Notes under the pieces: generated by a model
The model's input: only the letters and a program-made list of their open reading frames with translations
What the model was told of the DNA's origin: nothing
Databases searched by the model: none
NCBI RefSeq assembly: GCF_029946505.1
Contig: NZ_JARZHG010000003.1
Span: forward strand, 605,358-669,357
DNA: 64,000 nucleotides
Reading direction: 5' to 3'
Source of the DNA: Polyangium sp. y55x31
Lineage (GTDB): Bacteria > Myxococcota_A > Polyangia > Polyangiales > Polyangiaceae
In this document: in pieces, positions 8,292 to 17,502 of the stretch
Numbering within the stretch: position 1 is the first letter of the stretch
Layout of the letters: each line of letters opens with the position of its first letter
Position numbers and translations under genes: made by a program

Positions 8292-9313
8292 GCGCATTCT
8301 TGGTGCTCCTACGAATGCGGCTCCTCGACACGCTCCGGAACCGGAGCTCGGTCGGGTTCACCTTGATCTTCCCGGTCGTGCTGCTCGCGGTGCTCGGGCT
8401 CGTGTTCATGAACGGGCACCCGTTCGAGCGGCGTTACGTGGCCGTCGTTTCTGCGGACGCGAACGCGGCGATCGAGCGGTGCGTGGCGGAGCTCGGGGCG
8501 TTCGAGGAGGTGCGCGTGGGGCGCGAGCGGACCGAGGCCGAGGCGCTCGGCAAGCTGCGCGCGCGCATGGCGAGCGCCGTGCTCTCGGCCGCGCCGGACG
8601 GCGAAGGCGTGATTCTGCGCGTGGGGACGCGTGATCGGATCTTCGGCGGCGGGCTCGTGGCGGCGCTGCCGGCGCAGGCGCGCCTCGACGTCGTCGAGGG
8701 GCCGGCGTGGGGGTACGTGCATTACCTCTTCCCGGGCATCCTCGCGTTCTCGGTGCTCGCGTCGGGCCTGTTCGGGATGGGGTATCCGATGGCCCTGTTC
8801 CGGCAGAACCTGTTCTTGAAGAAGCTCGCCACGACGCCCTTGCCGAAGGGCACGTTCATCGCGGCGAACGTGGCGGCGCGGTCGTCGATCGTGCTCGTGC
8901 AGGTCGTCTTGCTGGTCGGGGCGGCGCGGCTCTTCTTCGACTTGCCCCTGACGCTCGTCTCGTTCGGCTGGCTGCTCGTGATCTCGATGCTCGGCGTGAT
9001 CGCGTTCCTCGGCGCGGGCTTCGCGCTCGCGGCGGCGATCGACAACGCGGAGCTACTCGTCGACGTGATCAGCGCGATCAACATGCCGATCGTCTTCCTG
9101 TCGGAGATGTTTTTCCCGCTGGAATCGCTGCCGCGGTTCCTGTCCACGGTCGGCGCGTGGCTGCCGTCGACGGAGATGGTGCGGCTCTCGCGCGCGGTGC
9201 TGCTCTACGGCGTCACGGACCTCTCGAGCCTCGCGGGAGGGCTCGGGATGCTGGCGATGTGGGCGGCGGCGACGTTCACGATCAGCGTGTTGACGTTCAA
9301 GTGGCACGCATGA
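8288..9313 (+). CDS. ABC-2 family permease
   Basis: A 341-residue integral membrane protein of the ABC-2 transporter type. One N-terminal TM segment (about residues 22-38) is followed by a soluble extracytoplasmic domain of about 130 residues, then five further hydrophobic stretches between about 145 and 340, the usual 1+5 arrangement. The GTG start overlaps the stop of the ATPase gene. The dimer with the ATPase would export an unknown substrate across the inner membrane. The gene ends before a strong hairpin at 9350-9392. Confidence 0.9.
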   Translation: MSAFLVLLRMRLLDTLRNRSSVGFTLIFPVVLLAVLGLVFMNGHPFERRYVAVVSADANAAIERCVAELGAFEEVRVGRERTEAEALGKLRARMASAVLSAAPDGEGVILRVGTRDRIFGGGLVAALPAQARLDVVEGPAWGYVHYLFPGILAFSVLASGLFGMGYPMALFRQNLFLKKLATTPLPKGTFIAANVAARSSIVLVQVVLLVGAARLFFDLPLTLVSFGWLLVISMLGVIAFLGAGFALAAAIDNAELLVDVISAINMPIVFLSEMFFPLESLPRFLSTVGAWLPSTEMVRLSRAVLLYGVTDLSSLAGGLGMLAMWAAATFTISVLTFKWHA

Positions 9314-9349
9314 CGGAGGCCGCGCCGCGCCCGCATCGTCGAGCGCCGC

Positions 9350-9392
9350 GCCGCGCCCGCGACGTGTGGAGGGGACACGCTGCGGGCGCGGC
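9350..9392. terminator. Strong hairpin between convergent genes (bidirectional terminator candidate)
   Basis: The arms GCCGCGCCCGC (9350-9360) and GCGGGCGCGGC (9382-9392) are perfect 11-bp complements. Inside them is a second stem, CGTGT/ACACG, around a GGAGGGG loop. It sits between the exporter permease (ends 9313) and the kelch gene (ends 9518), which converge. There is no T-tract, so intrinsic termination is uncertain. Confidence 0.5.
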
Positions 9393-9517
9393 GACAGGCG
9401 CGAGGGAGAGCATGGCAGACGGAAAGGGTCAGGAAAAGGGGGCGATCGGACAGAATACGTCCGATGGACGGGATATGTCCGGGATTCTTCGGGCGGCAGG
9501 AAGCCTCGCGCCCTGAA

Positions 9518-12058
9518 TCACGGCCGCGGGCGAGGGCGGCGCGCCGCGAGGAGGGAGGCGGCGGCGAGGGCGAAGAGCCAGGCCGCGCGGGAAGGCGCGG
9601 GCGCGCCGGGGGCCGCCATGGTGCAGGTCCCGGACGTCGAGGCGGATTGCGCGTCCTCGAAGGCCGTCCATTTCATGCAGTTCGAGGTCTTCTCGTCGCA
9701 GATGACCTCGGCGCCGGAGCAATCGTCCACGGACGCGCACGTCGCGAGGCAGGCGCCGTTGCGGCACGCGTACGGGGCGCAGCTCTGCGTGTTGCCGTCC
9801 GGGAGCTGCAGGATCTCGCTGTCGAGGCACTTCGTCGGCAACGTGACGCAGGTCTTCGCCTCGGTGTTGCAGGTCGAGCCGACGGCACACGAGGTGTTGC
9901 TCGTGCACTCCGTCTCGCAGGAGAGATTGACGGCATTGCAATTGTAGGGCGCGCAGTTGTTGCTCGTCGACTCCGCGCAATTGCCGCTCCCGTCGCAGGC
10001 GAACACCGTGAGGGTGGACGCCTTGCATTCCTTGCCGCAGCTATTTCCCGAGGGGTAGGAACATTCGAAGGGGTTCACGCCATCACACGTGGCGCACGCC
10101 TCGCTCGTGCCATTGCACGCCGGGCGCGCCCCGTGCGGTTTGCCCGCGACCGGCTCGCAGATGCCGACGCGCGCGCCGTCGCAGGCCTCGCACTGGCCGT
10201 CGCAGGGCGTATTGCAGCAGACGCCGTCGACGCAGAACGAATCGTCACACGGGGTCTTGAGGTCGCACGGCGCGCCGAGCGGCGTGTAGATCTCCGCGTC
10301 GACGAGGACCCCCGCCGGTCCCGTCCCACCCGCGACGAGGACGCGGCCATTGTGGAGCGTCGTGGAGGTGTGGAGCGAGCGGGGTTTTCCCATGGATCCG
10401 GCCTCGGTCCAGCTCTGCGTGGCCGGGTCGAAGATCTCGGTGGTGTACGGAATCTCCTCGAATCCGCCGCCCGTGACGAGGATTCGACCGCCGGCCATCA
10501 CGCTCGCCGCGTGGTCCTTGCGCGGGCGCGTCATGTTGAGCCCCGGCTGCCATTCCTCCGACGCGGGATCGAAGAGCTCGATGGATTGCGCCGCGATCGT
10601 GCTGCCGCCGGCGACGAGCACGCGCCCCGAGGGGAGTCGCGTGGCCGTGTGGCCCGAGCGCACGCGGCTCATGGCGTTCGTCTGCGTCCAGGTCTTGGTC
10701 GCGGGATCCCAGAGCTCCGCGGATTGCGAGGGGCCGGCGATCTCGCCGCCCGCGACGAGGATACGATCCGCGTCGAGCAACGTCGCCGTGTGATTGTAAC
10801 GCCCCAGCTTCAGGTCTCCGCCGGGCTCCCACGTATTGGTCTCGGGATCGTAAATCTCGGTGGTGTTGACCAGCACGGCGGTTTTTCCGCCCGTGACGAG
10901 GACACGCCCATCACTCAAGAGCGTCGCGGTGTGCAGCGCGCGCGGGAAGGTCATGGGTTTCGCGGGCGACCACGTTCCCGGCGCGTTGGGCTGGTCGTTT
11001 CCGGGCGTGAAGATCTCGGCGGAGTTCGTCACGCTGAGGGTCCCCTGCAAAACGGCCTTGCCGCCGAGGACGAGCACGCGGCCGTCCTCGAGCGTCGTGG
11101 CCGTGTGCCCGAGCCGGTTTTGCATCATCGACGGCGCTTGAATCCACATTTTGAGGGCCGGGTCGTACACCTCGGCGAACTCCAGCGGGACCTCGCCGCC
11201 CTTGTCGCCGCCCGCGACGAGGACGCGGCCGTCGGGCAAGAGGCTCGCCGTGTGGCGGAAGCGCTTGAGGGCCATGGCGTCCGTCGTGGTCCACGCGGGA
11301 TCCACGAGCAGCGGCGCGCGCACGGACGTGCCCTCCCAGGAGAGTTTTACCTCGCATTGCCGCGCGCCCGGATCGACGACCGGGCGGCCCATCGGCAAGC
11401 GTGCATCCGTGCTGATCTTGCAGCCCTCGACGGCGACGTTCATCCAGACGGTTTTGCCGTCGCCGTCCTTGGCCCAGGGCGGCGCCATGCGGAGGCGCGG
11501 CACGCCGTCCGCGTCGAGCAGCTCCAGCGTTTGGCCCACGAGGCGGAGCCCGGCCACGTTTTCGCCGAGCGTGATCGTGTACCTCAGCTCCGGGACGTCC
11601 GGGAGGGCGTTCCGGAAAAACACGTAATCCTCGGCGCCGCTCTCGGTCGGGTGGTGCACGATGTCGGCGACGCCGCGATACCCTGCGGGATACGCGACGA
11701 TCCCCGCCCCCGCCTCGCCCGCGACCTCACGCGCTCCCGTAAGCGCGACCTCCACCGCGAGCGCGCTTCTCGTGTCCGCGACCCGAAAAGCGCCGCTCGC
11801 GCGCAGGGGCAAACGCACGTCCGCGCGCGGGGCCTCTCTCCGAGGCGAGGCCATTTCATCGATGGGTGCGAGGTCGTGGCCGAGGTGGAGACGGATCGCC
11901 TCCGCGGTCTCCACCGCGACTCGCGCGTCCGAGGGCGAGGTGGCCGCTTTCGCGGCGAGTGATTCTCCCGCGCCCGGGGCATCATCGCCCGCCGAGCAAG
12001 CTCCACACAAACCCGCTGCGAGACCGAATGTCCACGCCGTGCGCCATCTCGTCCCCAT
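9518..12058 (-). CDS. Kelch-repeat surface lipoprotein with Cys-rich region and C-terminal TM anchor
   Basis: An 846-residue secreted protein. The N-terminus is a lipoprotein signal with lipobox LCGAC, followed by a low-complexity stretch. From about residue 260 to 590 run at least six kelch-type blades built on the recurring pattern TATLL.DGRVLVAGG, which should form a beta-propeller. A Cys-rich segment of the C.VDGVCCN type common in myxobacterial surface proteins follows. The C-terminus is a hydrophobic helix with an Arg-rich end, like MYXO-CTERM-type anchors. Such propellers bind partners or carbohydrates on the cell surface; no catalytic motif is visible. It lies downstream of the kinase/PEGA pair with a 28-nt gap and could belong to that unit. 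Confidence 0.88.
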   Translation of the reverse strand: MGTRWRTAWTFGLAAGLCGACSAGDDAPGAGESLAAKAATSPSDARVAVETAEAIRLHLGHDLAPIDEMASPRREAPRADVRLPLRASGAFRVADTRSALAVEVALTGAREVAGEAGAGIVAYPAGYRGVADIVHHPTESGAEDYVFFRNALPDVPELRYTITLGENVAGLRLVGQTLELLDADGVPRLRMAPPWAKDGDGKTVWMNVAVEGCKISTDARLPMGRPVVDPGARQCEVKLSWEGTSVRAPLLVDPAWTTTDAMALKRFRHTASLLPDGRVLVAGGDKGGEVPLEFAEVYDPALKMWIQAPSMMQNRLGHTATTLEDGRVLVLGGKAVLQGTLSVTNSAEIFTPGNDQPNAPGTWSPAKPMTFPRALHTATLLSDGRVLVTGGKTAVLVNTTEIYDPETNTWEPGGDLKLGRYNHTATLLDADRILVAGGEIAGPSQSAELWDPATKTWTQTNAMSRVRSGHTATRLPSGRVLVAGGSTIAAQSIELFDPASEEWQPGLNMTRPRKDHAASVMAGGRILVTGGGFEEIPYTTEIFDPATQSWTEAGSMGKPRSLHTSTTLHNGRVLVAGGTGPAGVLVDAEIYTPLGAPCDLKTPCDDSFCVDGVCCNTPCDGQCEACDGARVGICEPVAGKPHGARPACNGTSEACATCDGVNPFECSYPSGNSCGKECKASTLTVFACDGSGNCAESTSNNCAPYNCNAVNLSCETECTSNTSCAVGSTCNTEAKTCVTLPTKCLDSEILQLPDGNTQSCAPYACRNGACLATCASVDDCSGAEVICDEKTSNCMKWTAFEDAQSASTSGTCTMAAPGAPAPSRAAWLFALAAASLLAARRPRPRP

Positions 12059-12086
12059 GGTGGGCCTCCCTCGTAAGGTATGGAAG

Positions 12087-13985
12087 TCAGAATCGGTACG
12101 TCGCCACGAGACCGGGCGATACCGCGAAAATCGAGGTGCCGGTCAGCGTGTCGGAGTCATATTTGCCCTGACCGTCCGTGCTCGCCTGGACATACCCTTG
12201 CTCGGGCACCCAGGCAGGAGGCTCCGGGACGAAAAGCACGAGGCCCGAGACCGAGAGGGCGACGTCGAGCTTCTCCGAGACGCGCATGCCGGCGCGGATT
12301 TCGGGCGCGAGGTAGACACCCAGCGCAGCCTGGGTTTCGGTGACCCGATCGACAGCGTACGGCACGCTCTCCTTGCGACGTAGGCCGGTGGCGCTGGTCG
12401 GGTCGGGGACGTCGCGCGCGGTCGTATTGTAATTGCCGGAGCGATCGTCCTGGGCCGAGCCGAAAAAGCCGCCGACGCCGAGGCGGAACGTGATCGGGAA
12501 TCGTTCGCCCACGGTGCGCGCGACCGAGGCGCCGACCTGCGCGCCGCGGAGGGAGATGACGTCGTCGGTGAGGCCTTTGTTGGGCGCGATGTTGCCGAAG
12601 ACGTGCACGTCCTCGTCGGGGCGATCCGTGAAGGTGCGGCGCGCGAAGGTGCCGCCGAGCTCGACGCCCACGGCCCATTTGCGCTGGATTTCGAGGCCGA
12701 AGCGGAGCATGCCGCCGCCGCCGAGCCCGAGCGAGGCCGCACACGAGCCCGTGCAGCTCGCGTCGAGGCTGCCGCCGAACGTGGGCGCGATGGCGAACGT
12801 GGCGCCGAGCTCGCCGAAGAGGCGTTTGTCCGCCCAGAACCCCGAGGGCGGAGGGACGGGCTCGAGGGCGACGGCGACGGCCTCGCGTTTGCCGGCTTCG
12901 AGCTCGACACGTCGCTCTTCCCGGACAAACCCATTCGCGGTGATTTCGATGCGATGGGAGCCGGCCCTTACGGGGCCTTCCCACGCGCCGCGGCCGACGC
13001 GGACGCCGTCGACGGAGATGTCGGCGTCCTTCGTTTTGGCCTCGACGCGCAGGACCGAGGGCAGCTCCTCGGCGATGAGCAGGATCGGGGTGATGAGGCT
13101 CGGGCGGACCTCGACGCGCGCCGGCTGCGTGCCGAGGCGTTTTTCGCCGCGCAAGCTGACGAGGTGGTCGCCGGACGCGACGAGGCCACGCCAGGGCGTT
13201 TTGCCCACGGCCGCGCCGTCGATGAGGACCTCCATCGAATACCCGGAGGCCTCGTCGACCTGGAGCCAGCCGGCGAGCTCGAGTCGCGCGAGGACGGCCG
13301 GGAGCTTGGCCGTTTTGCCTCCGACGACCTGCAATCGCGCTTCGAGCGTCTCGAAGCCGGCCTTGAAGATGCGGACCGTGCGCTCGCCGACGGGGACGTG
13401 AATGGCGCCCGCGAGCGGCGCCGTTCCGCGGGGTTTTCCGTCGATCGAAATGGTCGCACCGTCGGGGACGCCTTCGATGACGAGGTCGCCGACGAGGGGC
13501 CGGAGTTCGGCGATCTCGCGGAGCGCGACCTGTTTTTCCTCCTCGGTCACGCCGGGGAACGCGAGGAGCTCTTCGTTCATGTCGAACGCTTCGTCGAAGC
13601 GGTTCAACCGGCGAAGGCAGAGGGCGGCGTTTTTCTTGGCGGCGCGGGTCGGGTAAATGGAGAGCGAGGTGAGGAACTCGGGAAGCGCGGCCTCCATGGA
13701 GCCGGCGTCGAAGAGCGCGAGGCCCTGCTCGAAATGCTTGCGCGCGTCGGCCTTGGCCTTGGCCTCGGCCTCGGCGGCGGGATCGGGAGGCGGGGGCGGC
13801 GGCGGAGGCGGCGGGGGGAGCGGGCCGCCTTTTTTCATCCACGAGGGCTGCGCGCCGGCGGCCGGCTTGGAAGTGGTTTGTCCGCCCGGCGCATTCTGAG
13901 CGATCGCGGCCGTGACGAAGGTCGAGGCGAGCAGGGCGGCGAGGGCCTTGCACAGCGGGGAGGGGAGGGCCGCAGAGCGTTTCAT
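12087..13985 (-). CDS. PEGA-domain envelope protein with C-terminal beta-barrel
   Basis: A 632-residue exported protein with a Sec signal peptide (cleavage near AIAQ). A polyproline run of eleven residues follows near residues 55-66, then a short TPR-like helical region (about 70-165) and about three PEGA domains (short beta repeats of the G.P.GA.I.IDG.PRG type, about 170-375). The remainder has alternating hydrophobic strands ending in an aromatic C-terminus (ATYRF), typical of outer-membrane beta-barrels. The ATG overlaps the kinase stop by 4 nt, so kinase and PEGA protein are co-translated. PEGA domains are common partners or extensions of myxobacterial Ser/Thr kinases, so a role in envelope sensing is plausible. 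No enzymatic motif is seen. Confidence 0.87.
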   Translation of the reverse strand: MKRSAALPSPLCKALAALLASTFVTAAIAQNAPGGQTTSKPAAGAQPSWMKKGGPLPPPPPPPPPPPDPAAEAEAKAKADARKHFEQGLALFDAGSMEAALPEFLTSLSIYPTRAAKKNAALCLRRLNRFDEAFDMNEELLAFPGVTEEEKQVALREIAELRPLVGDLVIEGVPDGATISIDGKPRGTAPLAGAIHVPVGERTVRIFKAGFETLEARLQVVGGKTAKLPAVLARLELAGWLQVDEASGYSMEVLIDGAAVGKTPWRGLVASGDHLVSLRGEKRLGTQPARVEVRPSLITPILLIAEELPSVLRVEAKTKDADISVDGVRVGRGAWEGPVRAGSHRIEITANGFVREERRVELEAGKREAVAVALEPVPPPSGFWADKRLFGELGATFAIAPTFGGSLDASCTGSCAASLGLGGGGMLRFGLEIQRKWAVGVELGGTFARRTFTDRPDEDVHVFGNIAPNKGLTDDVISLRGAQVGASVARTVGERFPITFRLGVGGFFGSAQDDRSGNYNTTARDVPDPTSATGLRRKESVPYAVDRVTETQAALGVYLAPEIRAGMRVSEKLDVALSVSGLVLFVPEPPAWVPEQGYVQASTDGQGKYDSDTLTGTSIFAVSPGLVATYRF

Positions 13986-15619
13986 TCGAAGGTTCGCACG
14001 GGCTGGGGATCCTTGGAGGGCGTCGTCGACGTGGGCTTCGGGATCGGGTGGGCCGCCGTCGTGACCGGCGCGGTCGTGGTCGCAGGGCCCGCCGCGGGGG
14101 CGGCGGACGCGGGCGGAGCCCCGGCCTTGGGTTTGGCGCTCGTCTGCGCGAGCTTCGAATCGTCGCCTTCGAGCGTGAGTTTGTCCGGTAAAGCGCCGTT
14201 TGCGGTGATCGCGACCTCGACGCGGGTCTCGCGGCCGTCCTTGTGGATCCGCAAGGCGTGGGTGCTGCCGAGCGCGCCGGAGATGGTGACGTATCCGTCG
14301 CGATCCACGGGGGCGCCGCGGCCATTGACCTCGACCTGGGCGTCGGGCGGGTTCACGAGGAGGCGCGCCGAGCGGAGGGCCTCGACGGGAGCGACGGCGG
14401 GGCCTGTCTGCGAGGCGTTTCCCGCGGGAGGCGCGGAGGCGCCGCGCGCCTCGGGGGAGAGGTTTGCGTCGGTCTTCGAGCCGGCGCGCGTGAGAATGAG
14501 GCCCGCGCCGACGGCGAGCGCGACGGCCGCGCCGAGCACGACGGGGACGAACCTGCGCGACGAGGAGGCGCGCGCGCCGCTCTCCGCAGGCGAGAGCGTG
14601 CTCCGCGGGTCGGGCGTGGAGGCGCGGGGCAACGAGGGGCGATCGGCGCCGTCGAGCGTCAGCGGGGCGGCGACGGTGACATCCGTGCCGAGCTTGTTCG
14701 TGCGCGCGTCGACGGGCCTGCCGCTCGACGGGACGATCTCGATGCTCGGCCGCGATCGCAGGGGCGCGCGGATGCCGGCGAGCAGGCCGAAGGCCTCGAC
14801 GAGCTCGGCCATGCTCTGGAAACGCGCGGCCTTGTCGCGCGCGAGCGCTCGCTCGAAGAATCGATCGACGGCCGGGTCGAGCGAAGGGACGAGCGATGAG
14901 GGCGGCGGGGCATTGTCGGTGCAGATGGTGACGAGGAGCTTGCCGATGTTCTCGGCCTCGTCGAAGGGGAGGCGGCCCGTGATCGCCTCGTAGAGGATGA
15001 CGCCGATCGACCAGAGATCGCTGCGATGATCGACCTGCTTGGTTTCGCGGATCTGCTCGGGGCTCATGTACGAGGGGGAGCCGAGCATCATGCCGGAGCT
15101 CGTGGAGGTCGCAGGGCCCGTGATCGTGACGTCCTTGGCGATGCCGAAATCGAGGACCTTGACGATCTCGTCGTCGCCGCTCCGCGCGAGGAAGATGTTT
15201 CCGGGCTTGAGGTCGCGGTGGACGATGCCGAGGTCGTGGGCGCGGCGGAGCGCCTTTCCGAGAGGTTCGAGGATGCGGTAGGCCTCGGTGAGTTCGAGGC
15301 GGCCGCCGCGTTCGAGGCGCGCGCCGAGGTCCTCGCCTTCGAGCAGCTCCATCACGATGTACGGCGTGCCGTCCTCGACGCCGTAGTCGAGGACCTGCAC
15401 GACGTGCGGGCTCTTGATGAGGGCCGCGGCCTTGGCCTCACGCTCGAATCGCTGCCGGAGCGACTCGTTCGAGGCGATGCTGCCCTCCATGAACTTCACG
15501 GCGACGTCGGTGTCGAGGAGCTGATGGCGAGCGACCCACACCGCGCCCATGCCGCCTTTGGCGAGAGGTCGTTCGAGCCGAAGCTTGCCGCCGATGATGG
15601 CGCCTTCTGCGATGGACAC
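13982..15619 (-). CDS. Transmembrane Ser/Thr protein kinase (PknB/Hanks type) with PEGA-like periplasmic tail
   Basis: A 545-residue Hanks-type kinase. The Gly-rich loop is AKGGMGAVW (about 20-28), the ATP-binding Lys is 42 (AVKF), the catalytic loop is HRDLKPGN (Asp136), DFG is at about 157-159 and the SPE segment ends the activation loop. All key residues are present, so it should be active. A Ser/Thr/Pro-rich linker leads to a single TM helix at about 357-376, then a periplasmic part with one PEGA-like repeat and a Pro/Ala-rich tail. It starts with a GTG at 15619. It is first of a kinase-PEGA(-kelch) set, divergent from a Cys-rich lipoprotein gene. Targets are unknown. Confidence 0.93.
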   Translation of the reverse strand: MSIAEGAIIGGKLRLERPLAKGGMGAVWVARHQLLDTDVAVKFMEGSIASNESLRQRFEREAKAAALIKSPHVVQVLDYGVEDGTPYIVMELLEGEDLGARLERGGRLELTEAYRILEPLGKALRRAHDLGIVHRDLKPGNIFLARSGDDEIVKVLDFGIAKDVTITGPATSTSSGMMLGSPSYMSPEQIRETKQVDHRSDLWSIGVILYEAITGRLPFDEAENIGKLLVTICTDNAPPPSSLVPSLDPAVDRFFERALARDKAARFQSMAELVEAFGLLAGIRAPLRSRPSIEIVPSSGRPVDARTNKLGTDVTVAAPLTLDGADRPSLPRASTPDPRSTLSPAESGARASSSRRFVPVVLGAAVALAVGAGLILTRAGSKTDANLSPEARGASAPPAGNASQTGPAVAPVEALRSARLLVNPPDAQVEVNGRGAPVDRDGYVTISGALGSTHALRIHKDGRETRVEVAITANGALPDKLTLEGDDSKLAQTSAKPKAGAPPASAAPAAGPATTTAPVTTAAHPIPKPTSTTPSKDPQPVRTFE

Positions 15620-15705
15620 GCCCCGACACCCCTCTCGTGAGCCCGACCGTGATCGGGCAAAATGAAGCCACCTGCGAGCATATCACGATCTTTCCGCAGG
15701 GCTCC

Positions 15706-16350
15706 ATGGCAAGCTTCGGCGTGATGCGCGCCGCACATCGTCGTACCGCCGGAGTTCCTCGCGTTCTCGCGCTCGGGGCGCTGCTCGTCTGGACCGCGGT
15801 GTCAGGCGGCTGTCGGTCGAAGGAGTGCGTGCCGGGTCAGCAGGTCGCGTGCGCATGCCCAGCGGGCGCGCAAGGGACGCAGGTCTGCGACGACGAGGGG
15901 GCGCGGTATCTGCCGTGCGACTGCGTCGCGCCCGCCGCCGCGCAGACGGCCACGCGAGGAGGGGAGCCGCCGCGGCCGCGGCCGGTGCTCGCGAAGAAGC
16001 AGATTCGTTGCGGGACAAACCTTTGTGATACGGCGTGTTGCGCGACGTTCGAGCCGCCGTCGTGCACGCAGGACGGGAGATCGTGCCCGCGGACGGCGAA
16101 CGGGGAGGGCGTGATCTTCGAGTGCGACGGGCCCGAGGACTGCGGCGCGGAGGCGTGTTGTCTGATCCCGGGCGACCGGACGATCGCGGCGGTATGCGTG
16201 CCGAAAGGCGAGTGTGCAGGGACGTTCACGCACCCGCGGCTCGGGACGACGGTGGCGCCGCGGGTGGTTTGTCACGTGAATCAGGATTGCGCGCTGTCGG
16301 AGGTCTGCTCGTCGGCGGGCGCCGTGGCGGGCATTTCGGTGTGCAAGTAA
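15706..16350 (+). CDS. Cys-rich secreted lipoprotein, function unknown
   Basis: About 214 residues with a lipoprotein signal (lipobox VSGGC) and roughly twenty cysteines after it, grouped as CACPAG, CGTNLCD, ACC and CHVNQDC. This suggests a small disulfide-rich extracellular domain. The start is either the ATG at 15706 or the one at 15724; I chose 15706 because a GCAGGG precedes it, but both leave the signal peptide intact. It is divergent from the Ser/Thr kinase gene. No known catalytic motif is visible. Confidence 0.82.
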   Translation: MASFGVMRAAHRRTAGVPRVLALGALLVWTAVSGGCRSKECVPGQQVACACPAGAQGTQVCDDEGARYLPCDCVAPAAAQTATRGGEPPRPRPVLAKKQIRCGTNLCDTACCATFEPPSCTQDGRSCPRTANGEGVIFECDGPEDCGAEACCLIPGDRTIAAVCVPKGECAGTFTHPRLGTTVAPRVVCHVNQDCALSEVCSSAGAVAGISVCK

Positions 16351-16356
16351 GGCGCG

Positions 16357-17490
16357 CTAACGCGGGCGTCGTTCGAGGAGGGAGCGGTCGAGCGACGTGA
16401 GCGAGGGGCAACCGGCGAGCGCCATGGCCGTCGCGAGCTCGTCGCGCAGGATGTCGAGCACCCTCTGGACGCCCGCCTCGCCCGCCGTCGCGAGGCCCCA
16501 GAGGACCGGCCGGCCGAGCATGACCGCGTTCGCCCCGAGCGCGAGGGCCTTGAGCACGTCCGTCCCCCAGCGCACGCCGCCGTCGACGAGCACGGGGACG
16601 CGGCCAGCCGCGGCATCGACGACGCGCGGCAAGACCTCGAGCGTGGCCGGTGCGGAGTCGAGCTGGCGCCCGCCGTGGTTCGAGACGATGATGCCGGCGG
16701 CCCCGGCGTCGATCGCGTGCAATGTATCGTCCGGACGAACGATTCCTTTGAGGATCAAGGGCAAACGGGTGACGCCGCGCAGCCACTCGACGTCGCGCCA
16801 GGAGAGCGAGGCGTCGTGCCGTGACGCGATGTACCGCTGGAGAGCCGAGCCGGAGGCGCCGGCGCCGACCTTCGCGTCGACGAGGTTCGCCATGACGAGG
16901 CCGTTCGGCAGGCCGAACCCGTTGCGCACGTCGCGGAGGCGGCGGCCGAGGACGGGGGTGTCGACGGTGAGGACGATGGCGCGATACCCGGCGGCCTCGG
17001 CGCGCTCGACGAGCGAGCGGGTGAGCTCGCGGTCCTTGTGCACGTAGAGCTGGAACCAGAGCGGGCCGTTCGAGGCGCGCGCGATGTCCTCGAGGGAGGT
17101 CGTGGCGAGGGTGGAGACGGTGTAGATCGTGCCGGCGGCAGCGGCGGCGCGGGCGGTCGCGAGCTCGCCCTCGGGGTGCGCGAGCTTGTGATAGGCCGTC
17201 GGCGCGATGAGGATCGGCATCGAGACGGGCGCGCCGAGGATCTCGGTTTCGAGGGTGAGGCGCGAGACGTCGACGAGGACGCGGGAATGGATCTGCCAGC
17301 GGCGATAAGCGCGCAGGTTCTCCCGGAGCGTGCGCTCGGCGTCGGCGCCGGAGCGATAATAATCGTACGCCATGGCCGAGAGCGCGGCGCGCGCGGCCTT
17401 CTCGAAGTCACGGACCGTGAGGAGGCCGGAGGAGGCGTCCCGCTGCGGGGCGTGGAGCGGGGTTTTTCCGGAGGGGTCGCTCGAATGCAT
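16357..17490 (-). CDS. FMN-dependent alpha-hydroxyacid oxidase/dehydrogenase
   Basis: A 377-residue TIM-barrel flavoenzyme of the glycolate oxidase / L-lactate dehydrogenase / mandelate dehydrogenase family. The N-terminal FEKAARAAL..MAYDYYRSG segment, the FMN-contacting LILKGI Lys and the SNHGGRQLD motif (catalytic His plus substrate-binding Arg) are intact. The VDGGVRWGTDVLKALALGA phosphate-binding region follows. It oxidises an (S)-2-hydroxyacid to the 2-oxoacid in the cytoplasm; oxidase versus dehydrogenase and the exact substrate cannot be told from sequence. It ends 6 nt from the convergent lipoprotein gene, and the next gene upstream ends 12 nt before its ATG. Confidence 0.92.
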   Translation of the reverse strand: MHSSDPSGKTPLHAPQRDASSGLLTVRDFEKAARAALSAMAYDYYRSGADAERTLRENLRAYRRWQIHSRVLVDVSRLTLETEILGAPVSMPILIAPTAYHKLAHPEGELATARAAAAAGTIYTVSTLATTSLEDIARASNGPLWFQLYVHKDRELTRSLVERAEAAGYRAIVLTVDTPVLGRRLRDVRNGFGLPNGLVMANLVDAKVGAGASGSALQRYIASRHDASLSWRDVEWLRGVTRLPLILKGIVRPDDTLHAIDAGAAGIIVSNHGGRQLDSAPATLEVLPRVVDAAAGRVPVLVDGGVRWGTDVLKALALGANAVMLGRPVLWGLATAGEAGVQRVLDILRDELATAMALAGCPSLTSLDRSLLERRPR

Positions 17491-17502
17491 GTCGCGTGGT
17501 CT

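Noticed and set aside
9464..11962. 832-codon plus-strand open frame opposite the kelch gene
   Set aside because: The minus-strand frame encodes a signal peptide and regular kelch repeats; the plus-strand product is a low-complexity Arg/Ala/Gly/Val sequence.
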